Shown one piece after another: positions 8,507 to 16,137 of a stretch of 64,000 nucleotides of DNA (positions within the stretch are counted from its first letter, which is position 1; the number at the start of each line of letters is the position of its first letter). The position numbers were made by a program, and so were the translations under genes. The stretch is from Oscillospiraceae bacterium (GTDB taxonomy: Bacteria > Bacillota > Clostridia > Oscillospirales > Oscillospiraceae), in assembly GCA_017622995.1 (NCBI GenBank), contig JAGAQA010000066.1, positions 1 through 64,000 on the forward strand. Reading direction: 5' to 3'. The notes beneath the pieces were generated by a model that saw nothing but the letters and a program-made list of their open reading frames with translations, searched no databases and had not been told where the DNA came from.

Positions 8507-9418
8507 TTACAACAGCATGGAAATCAGCGGAATCGTCACCACGGAAGCCAGGGTGGAGATCAGCAAGCCCTTGGCAATATAGTCTCCATCCCGGTTGAGC
8601 TCCGTACAGAGCATAACCGTGTTGGAAGCCACCGGCATGCCGCTGATGAGAATCAGGGCACCCGCCAGGAGCCGGTCCTGAACACCCAAAATCTGGCAAA
8701 CGACCCAGGCCAGCAGCGGAAGACCCAGCAGCCGCAGAACGGTGAACAGGATCATGCTCTTTTCCGTGAACAGGTCCCGCACCTTCCCGTTGGCAAGGGA
8801 CGCGCCGATCACCATCATCGCCAGAGGCGTGGTTGTATTCCCCATTGCGGTAATGGGTTCCAGCAGCAGTGTAGGAATGGAAATACTGCCGAGGTACAGC
8901 AAAACGGCGGCAACCGCGGAGACGGTGCCCGGATTGATCATTTTCTTAAATTGCAGCTTTCCGCCGCCGGTTCCCCCCAGCAGAATGATTCCATAGGAAA
9001 AAATGGAAATATTGAAAATGGCCATAAAAATGGAGATGTAGAGAATTGCCTCCTTCCCCAGCACTGCGTTGGCCACCGGGATTCCCATAAAGCCCAGGTT
9101 GGAATAGATCAGCATACAGGCATATTCCGACCGCCGGTTCCGGGGTCCGGCCAGCGCGCAGCCCTTGGCAAGAAAGGGAAGAATCAGATAATAGGCAATG
9201 GCCGCGCCAAAAATAATCAGCACCATCTGATTGTTTTCCAGCCGCTGGCTGGTGGTGACACTGCTGAGAATCAGGGCCGGACAGGTGATATTGATGATCA
9301 GCTTGGACATCCATTTCTGAGCGTCCCTTCCCAGGATTCCAAAACGGTTTGCAAAAAAGCCGGTAAGCATCAGCAGGGACAGGGTAATCATTTGTTTGAC
9401 GACAGGAACAATACTCAT
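8507..9418 (-). CDS. AEC (auxin efflux carrier) family transporter
   Basis: Secondary transporter of about 303 residues with ten predicted membrane segments. Family features are the N-terminal LLMLTGFFANRFGIL segment, the SNLGFMGIPVANAVLG helix break (about residues 117-132) and the C-terminal AGALILISGMPVASNT (about 262-277). Bacterial AEC members move organic acids such as malate or malonate; the substrate here is unknown. ATG 9418 is preferred to an upstream TTG at 9442, although its ribosome-binding site is weak. The stretch upstream carries a TGTGAGG inverted repeat (9445-9468) followed by TTTT on the minus strand, a possible weak terminator. Confidence 0.87.
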   Translation of the reverse strand: MSIVPVVKQMITLSLLMLTGFFANRFGILGRDAQKWMSKLIINITCPALILSSVTTSQRLENNQMVLIIFGAAIAYYLILPFLAKGCALAGPRNRRSEYACMLIYSNLGFMGIPVANAVLGKEAILYISIFMAIFNISIFSYGIILLGGTGGGKLQFKKMINPGTVSAVAAVLLYLGSISIPTLLLEPITAMGNTTTPLAMMVIGASLANGKVRDLFTEKSMILFTVLRLLGLPLLAWVVCQILGVQDRLLAGALILISGMPVASNTVMLCTELNRDGDYIAKGLLISTLASVVTIPLISMLL

Positions 9419-9509
9419 AGGGCACTCACTTTCTATGCACAAAATGTGAGGACCATTCCGCCCTCACATCCGCGTATTACAGATTTTCCTGGAAGATACC
9501 CGCAGGATC

Positions 9510-9710
9510 TTAAAACCAAGCTCGGCAAACAGAACGCTTTTCGATTTTGTACGCCTCATGATTGGTTACAACAACAGGAGCCATTATATTGTAACCTGCT
9601 TTGCGGATATTGGCAACACCAAATTTCATCAAAAGCTGACCGGCTTTTACCTTCTGCCCAGTTTCAACCTGGGGCTCAACGGGCTTTCCCCCCAGCTTCA
9701 CGGTATCCAC
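9510..9710 (-). pseudogene. remnant of a PTS EIIA (glucose-type, Crr family) domain
   Basis: The frame encodes the last two thirds of an EIIA-Glc fold: VDTVKLGGKPVEPQVETGQ, KVKAGQLLMKF and IRKAGYNIMAPVVVTNHEAY, which are diagnostic of the C-terminal half of the family. The preceding part with the phosphorylated histidine is missing; the residues before VDTVKL are unrelated and overlap the promoter of the HAD gene. No PTS membrane subunit is present. It is best read as a decayed gene end. Confidence 0.75.
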
Positions 9711-9716
9711 ACACAG

Positions 9717-9745
9717 TTGCGCATTCCGGGGAAAACTGCTATAAT
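9717..9745 (+). promoter_or_regulatory. sigma-A promoter of HAD phosphatase gene
   Basis: TTGCGC at 9717-9722, 17-bp spacer, TATAAT at 9740-9745, 30 bp before the GTG start. Confidence 0.75.
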
Positions 9746-9775
9746 CGACGGAAATAGATCGTGAGGTGTTAAAAA

Positions 9776-10609
9776 GTGAAGCTGTTTTTTCTGGACATAG
9801 ACGGAACCATTGCCATGCCGGGAACAAGCCCTTCCCCATTGCTGCGGCAAACCATTCGGCAGCTGCAGGCCCAGGGAGACAAGGTATTCCTGTGTACCGG
9901 CCGCACCTTTTCCTTCACTCCCGAGAGCGTCAAAGCACTGGGGTGTGATGGTGGCATTTACAGCGCCGGAGGCCGAATTCTTGCCGGCGTGCAGGAGCTT
10001 TTCCGCAGCTTCATGTCCGAAAGCATCAAGGATGCCATTGTGGCCCTGCTGGACAAGCTGGGGGCATACTATGTGCTGGAATGCGATTCAGCGAGCTACC
10101 GGGGAGGAACCGACCTACAGGAGCTTCTGGGGCATCCGGAGCCCGGCAGCGGCATGCACAGCGAATTGCGGCGGCTGCTGTCTGTTTTTCACCAATACCT
10201 CCCCATGGATCAATACAGCGGAGAACCGGTGTTCAAAATCGTCTTTCTGCTGCCTTCTCAGGAAGCGGCTGACAGTATTCAGGCGCTCCACCCTGCCGGA
10301 ACCAATGTGGTGTTCTTTCAGGATAAGCTTGCCGCCGAACACATCTATCCGGGCGAGATTTCCGATGCACAGATCAACAAAGGTGCCGCCATGCACCGTG
10401 TTTGCCGGTTCTACGGATTGACCCCCGGAGACTGTGTGGCCTACGGGGACAGCATGAACGATGCCCAGGTCCTCCGGGCCGCGGGAGAAGGCGTTGCCAT
10501 GGGAAACGCAAGCGAGGAAGTCAAAGGCCTGGCGAATCGGGTCTGCGGCGACTGTGAGGAGGACGGCTTGGCCATGGATCTTCGGCGCTATCTTTCCGGG
10601 AACCTTTGA
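9776..10609 (+). CDS. Cof-type HAD-superfamily phosphatase
   Basis: Cytosolic HAD hydrolase of 277 residues, type IIB cap (Cof/YidA-like), usually acting on sugar phosphates or similar metabolites. Motif I is FLDIDGTIA at residues 5-13, with the nucleophile and acid/base aspartates; motif II is FLCTGRTF; motif IV is AYGDSMNDAQVL (about residue 222) with GVAMGNA after it. GTG start 9776 has GTGAGGTG upstream. The exact substrate cannot be assigned. It lies between two gene remnants. Confidence 0.88.
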   Translation: MKLFFLDIDGTIAMPGTSPSPLLRQTIRQLQAQGDKVFLCTGRTFSFTPESVKALGCDGGIYSAGGRILAGVQELFRSFMSESIKDAIVALLDKLGAYYVLECDSASYRGGTDLQELLGHPEPGSGMHSELRRLLSVFHQYLPMDQYSGEPVFKIVFLLPSQEAADSIQALHPAGTNVVFFQDKLAAEHIYPGEISDAQINKGAAMHRVCRFYGLTPGDCVAYGDSMNDAQVLRAAGEGVAMGNASEEVKGLANRVCGDCEEDGLAMDLRRYLSGNL

Positions 10610-10786
10610 ATGAAATTTTCCTCCTCGCATCCCTTGGCCGCCGCAATTCCCATAATCGCCATGACCGCAAACGCCTTTGACGAAGACCGCAGGATCGCGG
10701 CAGAAAACGGAATGAACGGTTTTATCTCAAAACCCATCGATGTGAACCAGGTGATTGGGATTCTGAACAGCATTCTGGGACACTGA
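10610..10786 (+). pseudogene. remnant of a response-regulator receiver domain
   Basis: A 58-codon frame starting one base after the HAD stop encodes [29 protein letters not shown] and [10 protein letters not shown]. This is the beta4-alpha4-beta5-alpha5 part of a REC domain, with the conserved Thr and the Lys-Pro pair, typical of hybrid histidine kinases. The phosphoacceptor aspartate and everything before it are absent. It could be translated by coupling to the HAD gene, but it looks like a leftover from a deleted gene. Confidence 0.72.
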
Positions 10787-10792
10787 CAGCAT

Positions 10793-10832
10793 GGATGCCT
10801 CCCTGAACACGGCGGGAGGCATCCTTTTTTCT
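10793..10832 (+). terminator. intrinsic terminator
   Basis: Perfect 11-bp stem (10793-10803 with 10814-10824) followed by TTTTTTCTTT. Confidence 0.9.
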
Positions 10833-12671
10833 TTATTCAGGTACGCCGATTTCCGTGCCATCCGGCATAAGTATGGAAACCACCTGACTCAAATCAATTG
10901 TGGCTTCCGGCTTCAAAATCTGAATTCCCGCGCTTGCATAATCGCTGTACAATTTGATGTTGCTTCCATCTTTCATCATGACATAGACACAGCGTTCCCC
11001 AACCGTCAGAAAATCGGGTGCGGCATCCTCCAGGTCGCAGACAATGGCCCCACTCATCGGTCTCAGAACAAAAGATGTGATCCTGGTCTGCTGATATACA
11101 TCGTTCCCTTTCAAATCCCAGCCGAAAGAGGCTTTTGCGGAAACAGGAGTCTGAATCAGTTCCAATTCTTCTGTAATCACATCATCAAATGCCACATCAA
11201 TGGACCAGCTGCCACTTACCAGAGGGTATTCCTCCGGCTGATTGGTCTGCTCATTCAGGTAGCTTGCATAGATATCCTGCCAATAGATGTTCCATACCTT
11301 ACCGGACGCGAAGGGCTGCTCCCCTTTTCTCATTTGCTCGGAGCTTGCGGTGTATTGCAGAACGACGTTTTGGGTGTTGGCTTTTCCATCGCCATCGTCC
11401 TCTACACCATATCCACCGGCAACATTTCCAGACCCCCCTGAAATATCCTCGAAGAACCCCCAGCGGTTGCTGGGCTTCAGAGCGACCGGGTATCCATTAT
11501 GCTCAAGGAGGTTGACTCCCTCCGGTGCCGTAATACCCAATGTGATGGACGCTTTGTTTCCATCCGATTTTACGGACTTCAGGGTGATGGAGTAGCCTTC
11601 GATCCCTTCGCCGGAACCAGCAGCCTGATTTGTGAATTCCTCCCAGCCATCAATCAGCTGTGGTTCAATGGAAAAATCAATGGCATCCGCAAGCCGTTCA
11701 ATTTGCTGATCTGTCATAAATTCCTGTTCGTGAACCGTTTTGCCTGTTATGTAGGTGGTGTACTGTTCGTCGATGAACGCAAACCGGAGTGTAACCGTGT
11801 AGTTCGGCATATCGCAGAAGATATACCCCCGCCAATCGGTAGGTGAGCGGAAAATCAACACATTCGCACCGGAAGCCGTTGTATAATTCCATTCCTTCCA
11901 TGTCTCGATTTCTCGAAGAGAAATCACATCCTCTGTAAAAGCGTCCTTGTGCATGTAATAAATGTGGCATCTTGTTTTCAGATCATTTTCATCCGCAGCA
12001 CCGGGGAGAATGAAACGAAAATCCATGTCCAGATTTCCGCACTCCTGATAAGCAGCGTAATCAAGCTCCATGGTTGCATCTGTTCCCGGAATCGCAATAT
12101 CCTTCAGACCCAATGCTTTGAGCGTGCCTTCTTCGGTTTTGAACGGAACCGTTCTGCCAATCAGCTTCAGGTCATATTTTTCAATGATCTCATCCAGCTT
12201 ATCCTTCATTTCCTGAGAGTAGAGATGATAGGCTGCATATTCCTGTGGGAATTCCGGCAGATTTTCCGAAACAGATGAACGAATCTCATGATTTGGGTCG
12301 TAGCTCTGCTTGAAATCAAACCACTCCTGAGCTGCCTGATAGTTTCGACTGCCTTTCAGACCCGCAAGTGTCAGGACCTCTTCCGTAACCGTTTCCTGTC
12401 CGAGATAGGCAACCGCCTGTCCCGATTCAGGATCATACGCAAACACATCCTGATAGGTCTGCTGCTGTCCAATGTTGATCTCCTTCATGCTGAGCATATA
12501 TACCACAGCGCAGCCAACCAACAGCAAGGTCAGGGCAATGACAGCGGCAATCAACAGAGGACGGCGAAGGGATTTGTGCCCCTGGGGGGAAGCAATGGTA
12601 TCATTTTCCGCTTCCTCGTAATATTGGGGGCTGATATTACCCAGCGCGATGAACAAGTCTTTCCCGGTCAT
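10833..12671 (-). CDS. membrane-anchored anti-sigma-like protein (DUF4179-type)
   Basis: A 612-residue protein with a short cytoplasmic N-terminus (about 37 residues), one membrane segment (PLLIAAVIALTLLLVGCAVV, about 38-57) and a long extracytoplasmic part with no recognised catalytic motif. Its start overlaps the ECF sigma gene stop as ATGA. This arrangement is typical of ECF sigma factors and their membrane-bound anti-sigma partners in Clostridia. The signal sensed outside is unknown. No peptidase cleavage motif can be identified by eye. Confidence 0.75.
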   Translation of the reverse strand: MTGKDLFIALGNISPQYYEEAENDTIASPQGHKSLRRPLLIAAVIALTLLLVGCAVVYMLSMKEINIGQQQTYQDVFAYDPESGQAVAYLGQETVTEEVLTLAGLKGSRNYQAAQEWFDFKQSYDPNHEIRSSVSENLPEFPQEYAAYHLYSQEMKDKLDEIIEKYDLKLIGRTVPFKTEEGTLKALGLKDIAIPGTDATMELDYAAYQECGNLDMDFRFILPGAADENDLKTRCHIYYMHKDAFTEDVISLREIETWKEWNYTTASGANVLIFRSPTDWRGYIFCDMPNYTVTLRFAFIDEQYTTYITGKTVHEQEFMTDQQIERLADAIDFSIEPQLIDGWEEFTNQAAGSGEGIEGYSITLKSVKSDGNKASITLGITAPEGVNLLEHNGYPVALKPSNRWGFFEDISGGSGNVAGGYGVEDDGDGKANTQNVVLQYTASSEQMRKGEQPFASGKVWNIYWQDIYASYLNEQTNQPEEYPLVSGSWSIDVAFDDVITEELELIQTPVSAKASFGWDLKGNDVYQQTRITSFVLRPMSGAIVCDLEDAAPDFLTVGERCVYVMMKDGSNIKLYSDYASAGIQILKPEATIDLSQVVSILMPDGTEIGVPE

Positions 12672-13222
12672 AGGTCAATCCCCTCCTTTTCAAGGCAGGT
12701 GTGCAGTTTCTTGCGGGTGCGGTGGAGCTGGGTTTTGACCTTGCTTTCGCTGATGCCGTACCGCTGGGCAATCTCCGCCACAGACTCCACATACAGATAC
12801 CGGCGCAGGAAAATCAGGCGGCTTTCTTTACTGAGGCCTTCCAGGAAACGCTCCAATATCCGCCGCAGCTCCCGGCAGTCCATTTCTGATTCCTGCCGCC
12901 GGTCCGGGATACAGCTTTCCATTTCCTGCGTCAGCGCCACCACCTCGGCGTTTCTCTTTGCCGCCATGCGCCAATCCAACCTGTTCAGAGACAGGTTGCG
13001 GCAGATGGATGCAAGAAATGCATAAAAGTAGGTTGGCTTCCTGGGAGGAATCGATTTCCAAGTTTCCATGTAGGTATCACTCACGCTTTCCTCCGCGTCC
13101 TCGCGGTTATTCAAAATGCGGTTGGACAGGCCGTAGAGCTTGCCGCCATAGGCGGCATCGGTCTCCTTGACTGCCTGCTCATTCCGCTCCCAGAACAAAG
13201 CGATGATCTTTGCGTCTTCCAC
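12668..13222 (-). CDS. ECF-type RNA polymerase sigma factor
   Basis: 184-residue sigma-70 family protein with region 2 (DAEESVSDTYMETWKSIP, ICRNLSLNRLDW, about residues 42-85) and region 4 (IAQRYGISESKVKTQLHRTRKKL, about 150-172). Region 1 and 3 are absent as in ECF sigmas. Start is GTG 13,222 behind AAAGGAG. It is coupled to the downstream membrane anti-sigma-like gene. Its regulon is unknown; autoregulation is usual in the family, but no duplicated promoter was recognised. Confidence 0.88.
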   Translation of the reverse strand: MEDAKIIALFWERNEQAVKETDAAYGGKLYGLSNRILNNREDAEESVSDTYMETWKSIPPRKPTYFYAFLASICRNLSLNRLDWRMAAKRNAEVVALTQEMESCIPDRRQESEMDCRELRRILERFLEGLSKESRLIFLRRYLYVESVAEIAQRYGISESKVKTQLHRTRKKLHTCLEKEGIDL

Positions 13223-13420
13223 ACAGAACCACTCCTTTCTTTTTTGTTCCTCACCCTAGTAGTAAGAATCCAACAGGAAAAGGTTACACCTATCATAACA
13301 TTTTTCGCGGATTTCTCTATAACCGCTTGCGAATCCAAAGGGGCTTCTCAGTTCCATCATCACTCAGTTCCTGCTGGCATCGGAAGGCGGCAGGTTGTGG
13401 ATACTCCCAAACAAGAAGCT

Positions 13421-13459
13421 CCCATAGTTTTCTCCCATTTCCGGGAAGAAAACTATGGG
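13421..13459. terminator. strong bidirectional hairpin
   Basis: Perfect 13-bp stem (13421-13433 with 13447-13459) with a CCC/GGG inner stem; T-rich on the plus side. It lies just beyond the toxin gene. Confidence 0.65.
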
Positions 13460-13465
13460 ATTCTT

Positions 13466-13795
13466 TTATTCCGATTCTTCCGTCAATTCCTCACCAAACA
13501 GGCAGGGCAGGTAATCTCTCCTGCCATAGAGAATCCGGTCTACCATGACTTCCTCATTGTAAACATGATAAAACGCCATATAGCTCCCGCAAACCAGATA
13601 GCGATAGGCAACAGGACTGCCGGGAATCAGAATCGGCGTTCCGGCTTCCGGAAACTGTTCCAACGTGTGCAAATGGGATGTGATTCGTTTCATCGTCTGT
13701 TTGGATGCACTTGGATTGGAGAGGACTGAGGAGATGTAGCGGCGGGTTTCCTGCAAATCTATCTTTGCGGCAGCTGACAACTTCACCTTAGTCAT
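13466..13795 (-). CDS. RelE/ParE-family toxin
   Basis: 109-residue protein with the ParE/RelE fold pattern: KLSAAAKIDLQETRRYI at the N-terminus, SHLHTLEQFPEAGTP in the middle and YRYLVCGSYMAFYHV then VDRILYGRRDY near the end. Such toxins either cut mRNA on ribosomes (RelE) or block gyrase (ParE); the arginine-rich tail does not settle which. Its ATG overlaps the antitoxin stop by 8 bp (ATGACTAA), the usual coupling of such pairs. Confidence 0.88.
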   Translation of the reverse strand: MTKVKLSAAAKIDLQETRRYISSVLSNPSASKQTMKRITSHLHTLEQFPEAGTPILIPGSPVAYRYLVCGSYMAFYHVYNEEVMVDRILYGRRDYLPCLFGEELTEESE

Positions 13796-14048
13796 GGATT
13801 CCCAATTCCTTTTCTACGTCCTCCAGAGAGAAGTACCCCTGCTCCTGCCCGGAGCGGCGGCCCTTTTCCAGCTCGGTCATCAGCTTCTGCATAGCCATCA
13901 GCTTTTCATACTGGCGGTATTCCTCCATATCCAGAACCGCATAGCGGCCATGACCATTCTTGGTCAGAAACACCGGCTGTCCCACGGCGACGTCCCGCAG
14001 GACCTCGCCATAGTTGCGAAGATCGGACACAGGTTTAATGTTCGGCAT
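13788..14048 (-). CDS. Phd/YefM-family antitoxin
   Basis: 86-residue antitoxin: N-terminal DNA-binding YefM/Phd part (PNIKPVSDLRNYGEVLRDV, PVFLTKNGHGRYAVLDMEEY) followed by a helical C-terminal tail that should bind the toxin. ATG 14,048 is used because AAAGGGGG lies eight bases before it; a longer frame reaching 14,135 has no such site. It precedes and probably autoregulates the toxin gene. Confidence 0.88.
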   Translation of the reverse strand: MPNIKPVSDLRNYGEVLRDVAVGQPVFLTKNGHGRYAVLDMEEYRQYEKLMAMQKLMTELEKGRRSGQEQGYFSLEDVEKELGIHD

Positions 14049-14177
14049 AGCAATGCCCCCTTTCATAGGAATAGTATACGCTTTATTTTCTAAAAAATCA
14101 ACGATGAATAATGCAGCAAACAGAATGGACGGCACGAAGAATAACCGATGTCCAGCCCTTTCTATCTAGTGTCTGCT

Positions 14178-14312
14178 GAATAACCCGCATTGCGGCTTAT
14201 TCACGCACCATCAGATGCTTAATTCCATAAAAACGACTCTTTAAAACCGGTTTTATGGAATTCAGACAGAAATCAACGGGTATCCGAATTGCATGGCGCA
14301 CCATGCAATTCG
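14178..14312. repeat. hairpin cluster, copy A of a palindromic repeat family
   Basis: Three inverted repeats in 135 bp: 14178-14202, 14221-14262 and a perfect 12-bp stem 14285-14312. The box ACGGGTATC (14276-14284) directly precedes the last hairpin. The same box, spacing and order, but with different stem sequences, recurs at 58455-58601. No coding frame is evident in 14,056-14,480. Confidence 0.6.
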
Positions 14313-14326
14313 ACACGCATTATCTA

Positions 14327-14355
14327 TTGAAAAGGCAGAAATAGTATGCTATACT
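14327..14355 (+). promoter_or_regulatory. sigma-A promoter reading into attL (probable former ychF promoter)
   Basis: TTGAAA at 14327-14332, 17-bp spacer, TATACT at 14350-14355. It points right, into the ribosome-binding site and first seven ychF codons retained at the left end of the element, so it plausibly drove ychF before integration. Confidence 0.65.
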
Positions 14356-14431
14356 GTAAGCTAATGTATTGTGCTTTTTTCTTCCTGTTCCCATTTGTCG
14401 TAAACCGCTGGTTTTACCACAAAGAAAGCTC

Positions 14432-14453
14432 AAATGGAGCAGAAATGGTGCAG
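14432..14453 (+). repeat. degenerate tandem 11-mers outside attL
   Basis: AAATGGAGCAG and AAATGGTGCAG lie head to tail 30 bp left of the 42-bp repeat. They resemble the AATTGGTGCGG pair found inside both ends of the element (right-hand pair is 32 bp from its 42-bp repeat). Confidence 0.55.
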
Positions 14454-14483
14454 AACACACAATCAAAAGTGAAAAACCTAGAG

Positions 14484-14525
14484 AATAAAGGAGTTTTGAA
14501 ATAAATGAAATTAGGTATCGTTGGT
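14484..14525 (+). repeat. attL, 42-bp direct repeat
   Basis: Identical to 35791-35832. It includes AAAGGAG and the first seven ychF codons (ATG at 14505). Here the frame meets TAA immediately after the repeat, giving a seven-residue peptide instead of YchF. Confidence 0.95.
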
Positions 14526-14633
14526 TAAATTCCTGTTTCATATCTCAATATTCCTCTATAAACCTCAATAAAACCCATATTTCCGAACTTTTCCGTTACA
14601 TAAATCCATGTATCTACATATACTTTCATGGCG

Positions 14634-14655
14634 AATTGGTGCGGAATTGGTGCGG
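14634..14655 (+). repeat. left arm-type integrase sites (2 x AATTGGTGCGG)
   Basis: Two contiguous exact copies of AATTGGTGCGG about 110 bp inside attL. The same tandem pair occurs near the right end, as expected for integrase arm-binding sites. The 14,526-14,733 stretch otherwise shows no gene. Confidence 0.7.
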
Positions 14656-14733
14656 TGTATGGGAATCGACCATTCGGGAAACGGGGTTCATCACGACAGA
14701 TTATTCAATAAAATCTGTAAGGAGATTAACACC

Positions 14734-14979
14734 GTGAACCAATTATTATCTTGCGAATTCAATATCGACACTGCTTGTGTCGAGTTGAGATATGCCGATG
14801 GCAGCATGATCGCCATTGATACCATCGCTGTAGAGAACGAGGTTGCCGATACTATGCATCAGCGGTCAGAACTGGATTGGCTGATCTACAATAGGCCTCT
14901 GGAATACGCACAGCTTGTACTCGACGGCGATTTGGAGCAGTATGTTCAGGGGACACCGGAACATCGGTTGATGGATTAA
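14734..14979 (+). CDS. DUF6061-like small protein
   Basis: 81-residue protein (NQLLSCEFNIDTACVELRY, MIAIDTIAVENEVAD, ELDWLIYNRPLEYAQLVLDG). I recognise it as the small family, annotated DUF6061, often found on Clostridial mobile elements; the function is unknown. The GTG start at 14,734 is chosen for AAGGAG nine bases upstream; an open frame reaching 14,608 lacks such a site. It is the only rightward gene at the left end of the element and is followed by a terminator. Confidence 0.7.
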   Translation: MNQLLSCEFNIDTACVELRYADGSMIAIDTIAVENEVADTMHQRSELDWLIYNRPLEYAQLVLDGDLEQYVQGTPEHRLMD

Positions 14980-14992
14980 CAGAATAAACGTG

Positions 14993-15036
14993 ACACAGCC
15001 CACCGGTCAGCAATGATCGGTGGGCCGTGTATTTTA
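14993..15036 (+). terminator. intrinsic terminator
   Basis: Thirteen-bp stem with one mismatch (14993-15005 with 15018-15030) followed by ATTTT, after the DUF6061-like gene. Confidence 0.75.
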
Positions 15037-15090
15037 CTGGAGAGCCTTATTAACCTTTTCGATAAGTTACGCTTCACTCCCTTATATTTT

Positions 15091-16104
15091 TTATTTGCTC
15101 ATTGGTACAGGAAACGCATTCAATCGATTTTGTGCATCGATGTAAGACTTATAAATGTTCTTGATTCCAGCCTCTTTAGCCATACTCACAACAAGGTTTT
15201 CTTCAGCAGCATCCATCCGCAAGCCAAGAATAATACCACTGGGGATCCATTCCATCATAATCGGTGGATTCATTGGACACCCGGTGATCATTCTCCATTC
15301 TTCGTCATACTTATGACATTCTTTCTTAATCAGTGTCGTTTTTTCCTGCTCCCAGAGGCCAGTCCCCATTCCGGCATATAACTCTGGTGGAATCGGAGCT
15401 CCCGCCATTCCTCCTATTTTGCGAAGCATGACGAACTTCGCAAAATTAGTTGCATCATACGGCGTATCTGAATAGTAAATTGGATAGAGCGGCGTTCCAA
15501 AATTCTTTATTCCGCAGTTTGTACATTTCTCCTGTTTGCCGCACAAAAAGTTATCATTATTTTCCAGGTCATATATTTGTACAAAACCCTTATGCTGATC
15601 TGCGTATTTCAGCCACAGCACCTCATTAAAGCCGTTCTCAGAGAAGCAAACTGACCATGTATCTTTCTTTACTTCATCACGCAGTGCAAGCGCTGAACTT
15701 AAGAAACTTTCAGTAAGTCCATGAGAAAGAGCGTTTGTCACATTCTTCGCTGTCAGCTGCGCTGCTTGCTCCTCGGTGAGAATGCTACCAAGCAATGATC
15801 TGACTCCGTCCACAACTGTTTCTGTGCTCTCTGGAGTTTGGAACGCGCTTAAATACTCTTTCCGGATTGCTTCAATGTCGATATGCAGGAATGTATCAAA
15901 CGGATCATCATAATAATTTGCAGAGGAAAAATGGAGCTTGTTTGTTCTCAGTGCTTCCAGACTGTTAATGCTGACGGGTCTGTAGCGATAAAGATATTTT
16001 GGATAATGAATAGTCGATATCAGTTTTTCAACATCTTGTCTTTTATCTATTCCGGATAAAGAACACAGCGTATCCCAAAAGCGTTTTCGTCCATCTGAAT
16101 CCAT
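15091..16104 (-). CDS. DUF2971 domain protein
   Basis: 337-residue protein with the DUF2971 signature YLYRYRPVSINSLEALRTNK and LHFSSANYYDDPFDTF (about residues 34-70), then WSVCFSENGFNEVLWLKYAD in the middle. DUF2971 proteins recur in defence islands and beside restriction systems, but no biochemical role is established that I can cite. ATG 16,104 has GAGGGTGA upstream. It is the last gene of the leftward defence block, 33 bp beyond hsdR, so cotranscription is likely. Four cysteines (CGKQEKCTNCG) around residues 186-196 could bind metal. Confidence 0.8.
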   Translation of the reverse strand: MDSDGRKRFWDTLCSLSGIDKRQDVEKLISTIHYPKYLYRYRPVSINSLEALRTNKLHFSSANYYDDPFDTFLHIDIEAIRKEYLSAFQTPESTETVVDGVRSLLGSILTEEQAAQLTAKNVTNALSHGLTESFLSSALALRDEVKKDTWSVCFSENGFNEVLWLKYADQHKGFVQIYDLENNDNFLCGKQEKCTNCGIKNFGTPLYPIYYSDTPYDATNFAKFVMLRKIGGMAGAPIPPELYAGMGTGLWEQEKTTLIKKECHKYDEEWRMITGCPMNPPIMMEWIPSGIILGLRMDAAEENLVVSMAKEAGIKNIYKSYIDAQNRLNAFPVPMSK

Positions 16105-16137
16105 ATACTCACCCTCTCTATAGATATTTGCATGGAT

